Source: an uncultured bacterium (lineage in GTDB: Bacteria; Planctomycetota; Phycisphaerae; Sedimentisphaerales; Anaerobacaceae). Taken from it: a stretch of 6,976 bases of DNA. Positions 6,110 to 6,976 of the stretch are shown here, in pieces. The first letter of the stretch is position 1. Each line of letters opens with the position of its first letter. The DNA is taken from positions 1 through 6,976 of the forward strand of contig CAJVYK010000102.1 of the NCBI GenBank assembly GCA_913009865.1, in the 5' to 3' direction. The notes beneath the pieces are model-generated. The model ran no database searches, was not told the DNA's origin, and was given only the letters and a program-made list of their open reading frames with translations. The translations under genes were made by a program, and so were the position numbers.

Positions 6110-6943
6110 GTCAACCCCCATAATTTTTAAGCTCTCAATTCCTCTGTCATCAATAATTTTTACCGCGACCCGCTGCTTATCCTTGCATTTCTCAAACGGC
6201 AAAGACACTGTACCGCGATATGCTTCGATAAGCTGCTCATCAATTTCTGCCTTGAGGTTTTTGGCCAATCTTGCCCAGCCGTCTTTTTCGCCTGCCATTG
6301 GGAAAAATACCTGTCTTGGCAAAAGACTTCGACCATCGTAATCCGTATCGAGCATCCACATAGCGATATTCTCAGTGCCACCGGAATCGATGTTGCCGTC
6401 TCTTGTGTTGTAGTAATCGAAGCCCAATACCGCTATGCGGTATAGTTTTGAGTGTTTAGTTTTGAGTTTTGAGTTGAAATCGTCCAATTCCTTTTTGGTA
6501 AGTTTATACAATTGCACATCCGGCTGGCCGATGAGCCAGAAACTCTCGCTACTTGAGCGTTTCTTTTTCAAATCATCTGTCAGCATATCAGCGTTCATCT
6601 GCGCTTTTAATAGCGTTACACCCGGCCAGTCGGTTTCGTCAATATCCTTAGCTGCTTCGGGGTCAAACTGGAACGCCGCAAAGACAATAATTTTTGGTTT
6701 TGGAACCAGCAGTTGTGCTTCTTCTATGGCTAATGCCACCTGTCTCTGTTCGAGCGGAGCGTGTTCAGGGCCAAAAGAAATTACAACCCTTTCAGGTTTG
6801 TCGTCTTTGGTCTCAGCATCAGCGTGCAGCCAGTGAGTTCCGCCGAACGGCTCAACACGGGAGAAGTTTATTCGCTGACCGGCCTTGCCTCGAATACCTG
6901 TCTTGAAAAGCTCATCACGCCACTCGGATTGTCTAAGTGTCTC
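6107..6943 (-). CDS. Site-specific DNA methyltransferase, C-terminal part
   Basis: Partial gene, 278 residues, open to the contig end where adapter begins. A GTG at 6739 is internal, not the start: the 68 codons upstream of it are conserved family sequence (GKAGQRINFSRVEPFGGTHW at 19-38, ERVVISFGPEHAPLEQRQ at 51-68). Downstream follow the blocks VFAAFQFDPEAA, WPGVTLLKAQMNAD, SFWLIGQPDV, GFDYYNT, MWMLDTDYDGRSL, PRQVFFPM, WARLAKNLKAEID and LIEAYRGTVSLPF. These belong, from memory, to the large (about 900-1000 residue) Mod-type methyltransferases paired with BPTD_3080-type restriction proteins. The catalytic motifs (DPPY-like and SAM-binding FxGxG) lie N-terminal to this segment and are not in the window, so the methylated base (N6-adenine or N4-cytosine) cannot be read here. 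The C-terminus looks intact. It would be the first gene of the two-gene restriction-modification operon. One local oddity is a 7-mer repeat encoding a lysine/serine-rich stretch near the middle. Confidence 0.85.
   Translation of the reverse strand, partial: ETLRQSEWRDELFKTGIRGKAGQRINFSRVEPFGGTHWLHADAETKDDKPERVVISFGPEHAPLEQRQVALAIEEAQLLVPKPKIIVFAAFQFDPEAAKDIDETDWPGVTLLKAQMNADMLTDDLKKKRSSSESFWLIGQPDVQLYKLTKKELDDFNSKLKTKHSKLYRIAVLGFDYYNTRDGNIDSGGTENIAMWMLDTDYDGRSLLPRQVFFPMAGEKDGWARLAKNLKAEIDEQLIEAYRGTVSLPFEKCKDKQRVAVKIIDDRGIESLKIMGVD
6443..6477 (-). repeat. In-frame 7-mer array inside mod
   Basis: Read on the + strand the units are tagtttt, gagtgtt, tagtttt, gagtttt, gagttga: five consecutive 7-mers with consensus KAGTTTT (AAAACTM on the coding strand). 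They encode SKLKTKHSKL in the methyltransferase, between WLIGQPDV and GFDYYNT, where I recall relatives having a shorter, variable loop. Seven is not a multiple of three, so each change in copy number would shift the frame. The unit resembles the A-rich 7-mers at the ricT-metG junction. Confidence 0.7.
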
Positions 6944-6945
6944 AC

Positions 6946-6975
6946 AGATCGGAAGAGCGTCGTGTAGGGAAAGAG
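6946..6975 (+). other. Illumina TruSeq adapter contamination
   Basis: The 30 bases starting agatcggaagagcgtcgtgt match the well-known Illumina TruSeq adapter read-through sequence and continue with agggaaagag; only the final base (6976) departs from it. This is library sequence, not genome. The native contig therefore ends at about 6945, inside the mod gene. Confidence 0.97.
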
Positions 6976-6976
6976 G

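Noticed and set aside
6435..6836. 133-codon + strand open frame
   Set aside because: It is antisense to the conserved methyltransferase frame, which explains the sequence fully.

Overview
The window looks like one short metagenomic contig from a member of the Planctomycetota, perhaps a Phycisphaerae or Sedimentisphaerales-like lineage. Three things point there: a small protein of a family (Minf_1886/TIGR04138) known almost only from Planctomycetes and Verrucomicrobia, a ricT-metG pair with divergent A-rich spacers, and start codons without a clear Shine-Dalgarno. The phylum-level call is an inference from remembered family distribution, not a search. The right end is not biological: the last ~30 bases are an Illumina TruSeq adapter.

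Left part (1-3406, + strand): a housekeeping cluster of three co-directional genes. ricT (PSP1-domain, cysteine-rich RicT/YaaT homologue) is followed after 11 bases by metG (methionyl-tRNA synthetase with a fused C-terminal tRNA-binding domain), then after 88 bases by a 117-residue Minf_1886 family protein of unknown function. The ricT-metG junction is built from eight A-rich 7-mers. The metG-Minf_1886 spacer holds a diverged inverted repeat whose arms are each two tandem 8-mers.

Middle (3407-3742): a gene-free gap between convergent genes. It contains nine A-tracts spaced about 10 bp apart, an arrangement expected to give intrinsically curved DNA.

Right part (3743-6945, - strand): the remains of a two-gene restriction-modification locus, read right to left. 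The C-terminal 278 residues of a large site-specific DNA methyltransferase (mod) run off the contig. Its stop overlaps the start of a restriction helicase-nuclease gene (res) as TGATG. The res gene is broken: the N-terminal fragment has Walker A and the C-terminal fragment has helicase motifs III, V and VI plus a PD-(D/E)XK-like nuclease. The roughly 150-250 residues that should lie between them, including the DEAH Walker B motif, are missing and the two halves are in different frames. This is either a real inactivating deletion (methyltransferase left without a working nuclease) or an assembly error.

I do not see a clearly new multi-gene system. The points most worth a second look are the phased A-tract array, the res deletion junction with its TTTTGA site, and the short-period repeats (7, 8 and 10 bp), one of which lies inside the mod coding sequence.
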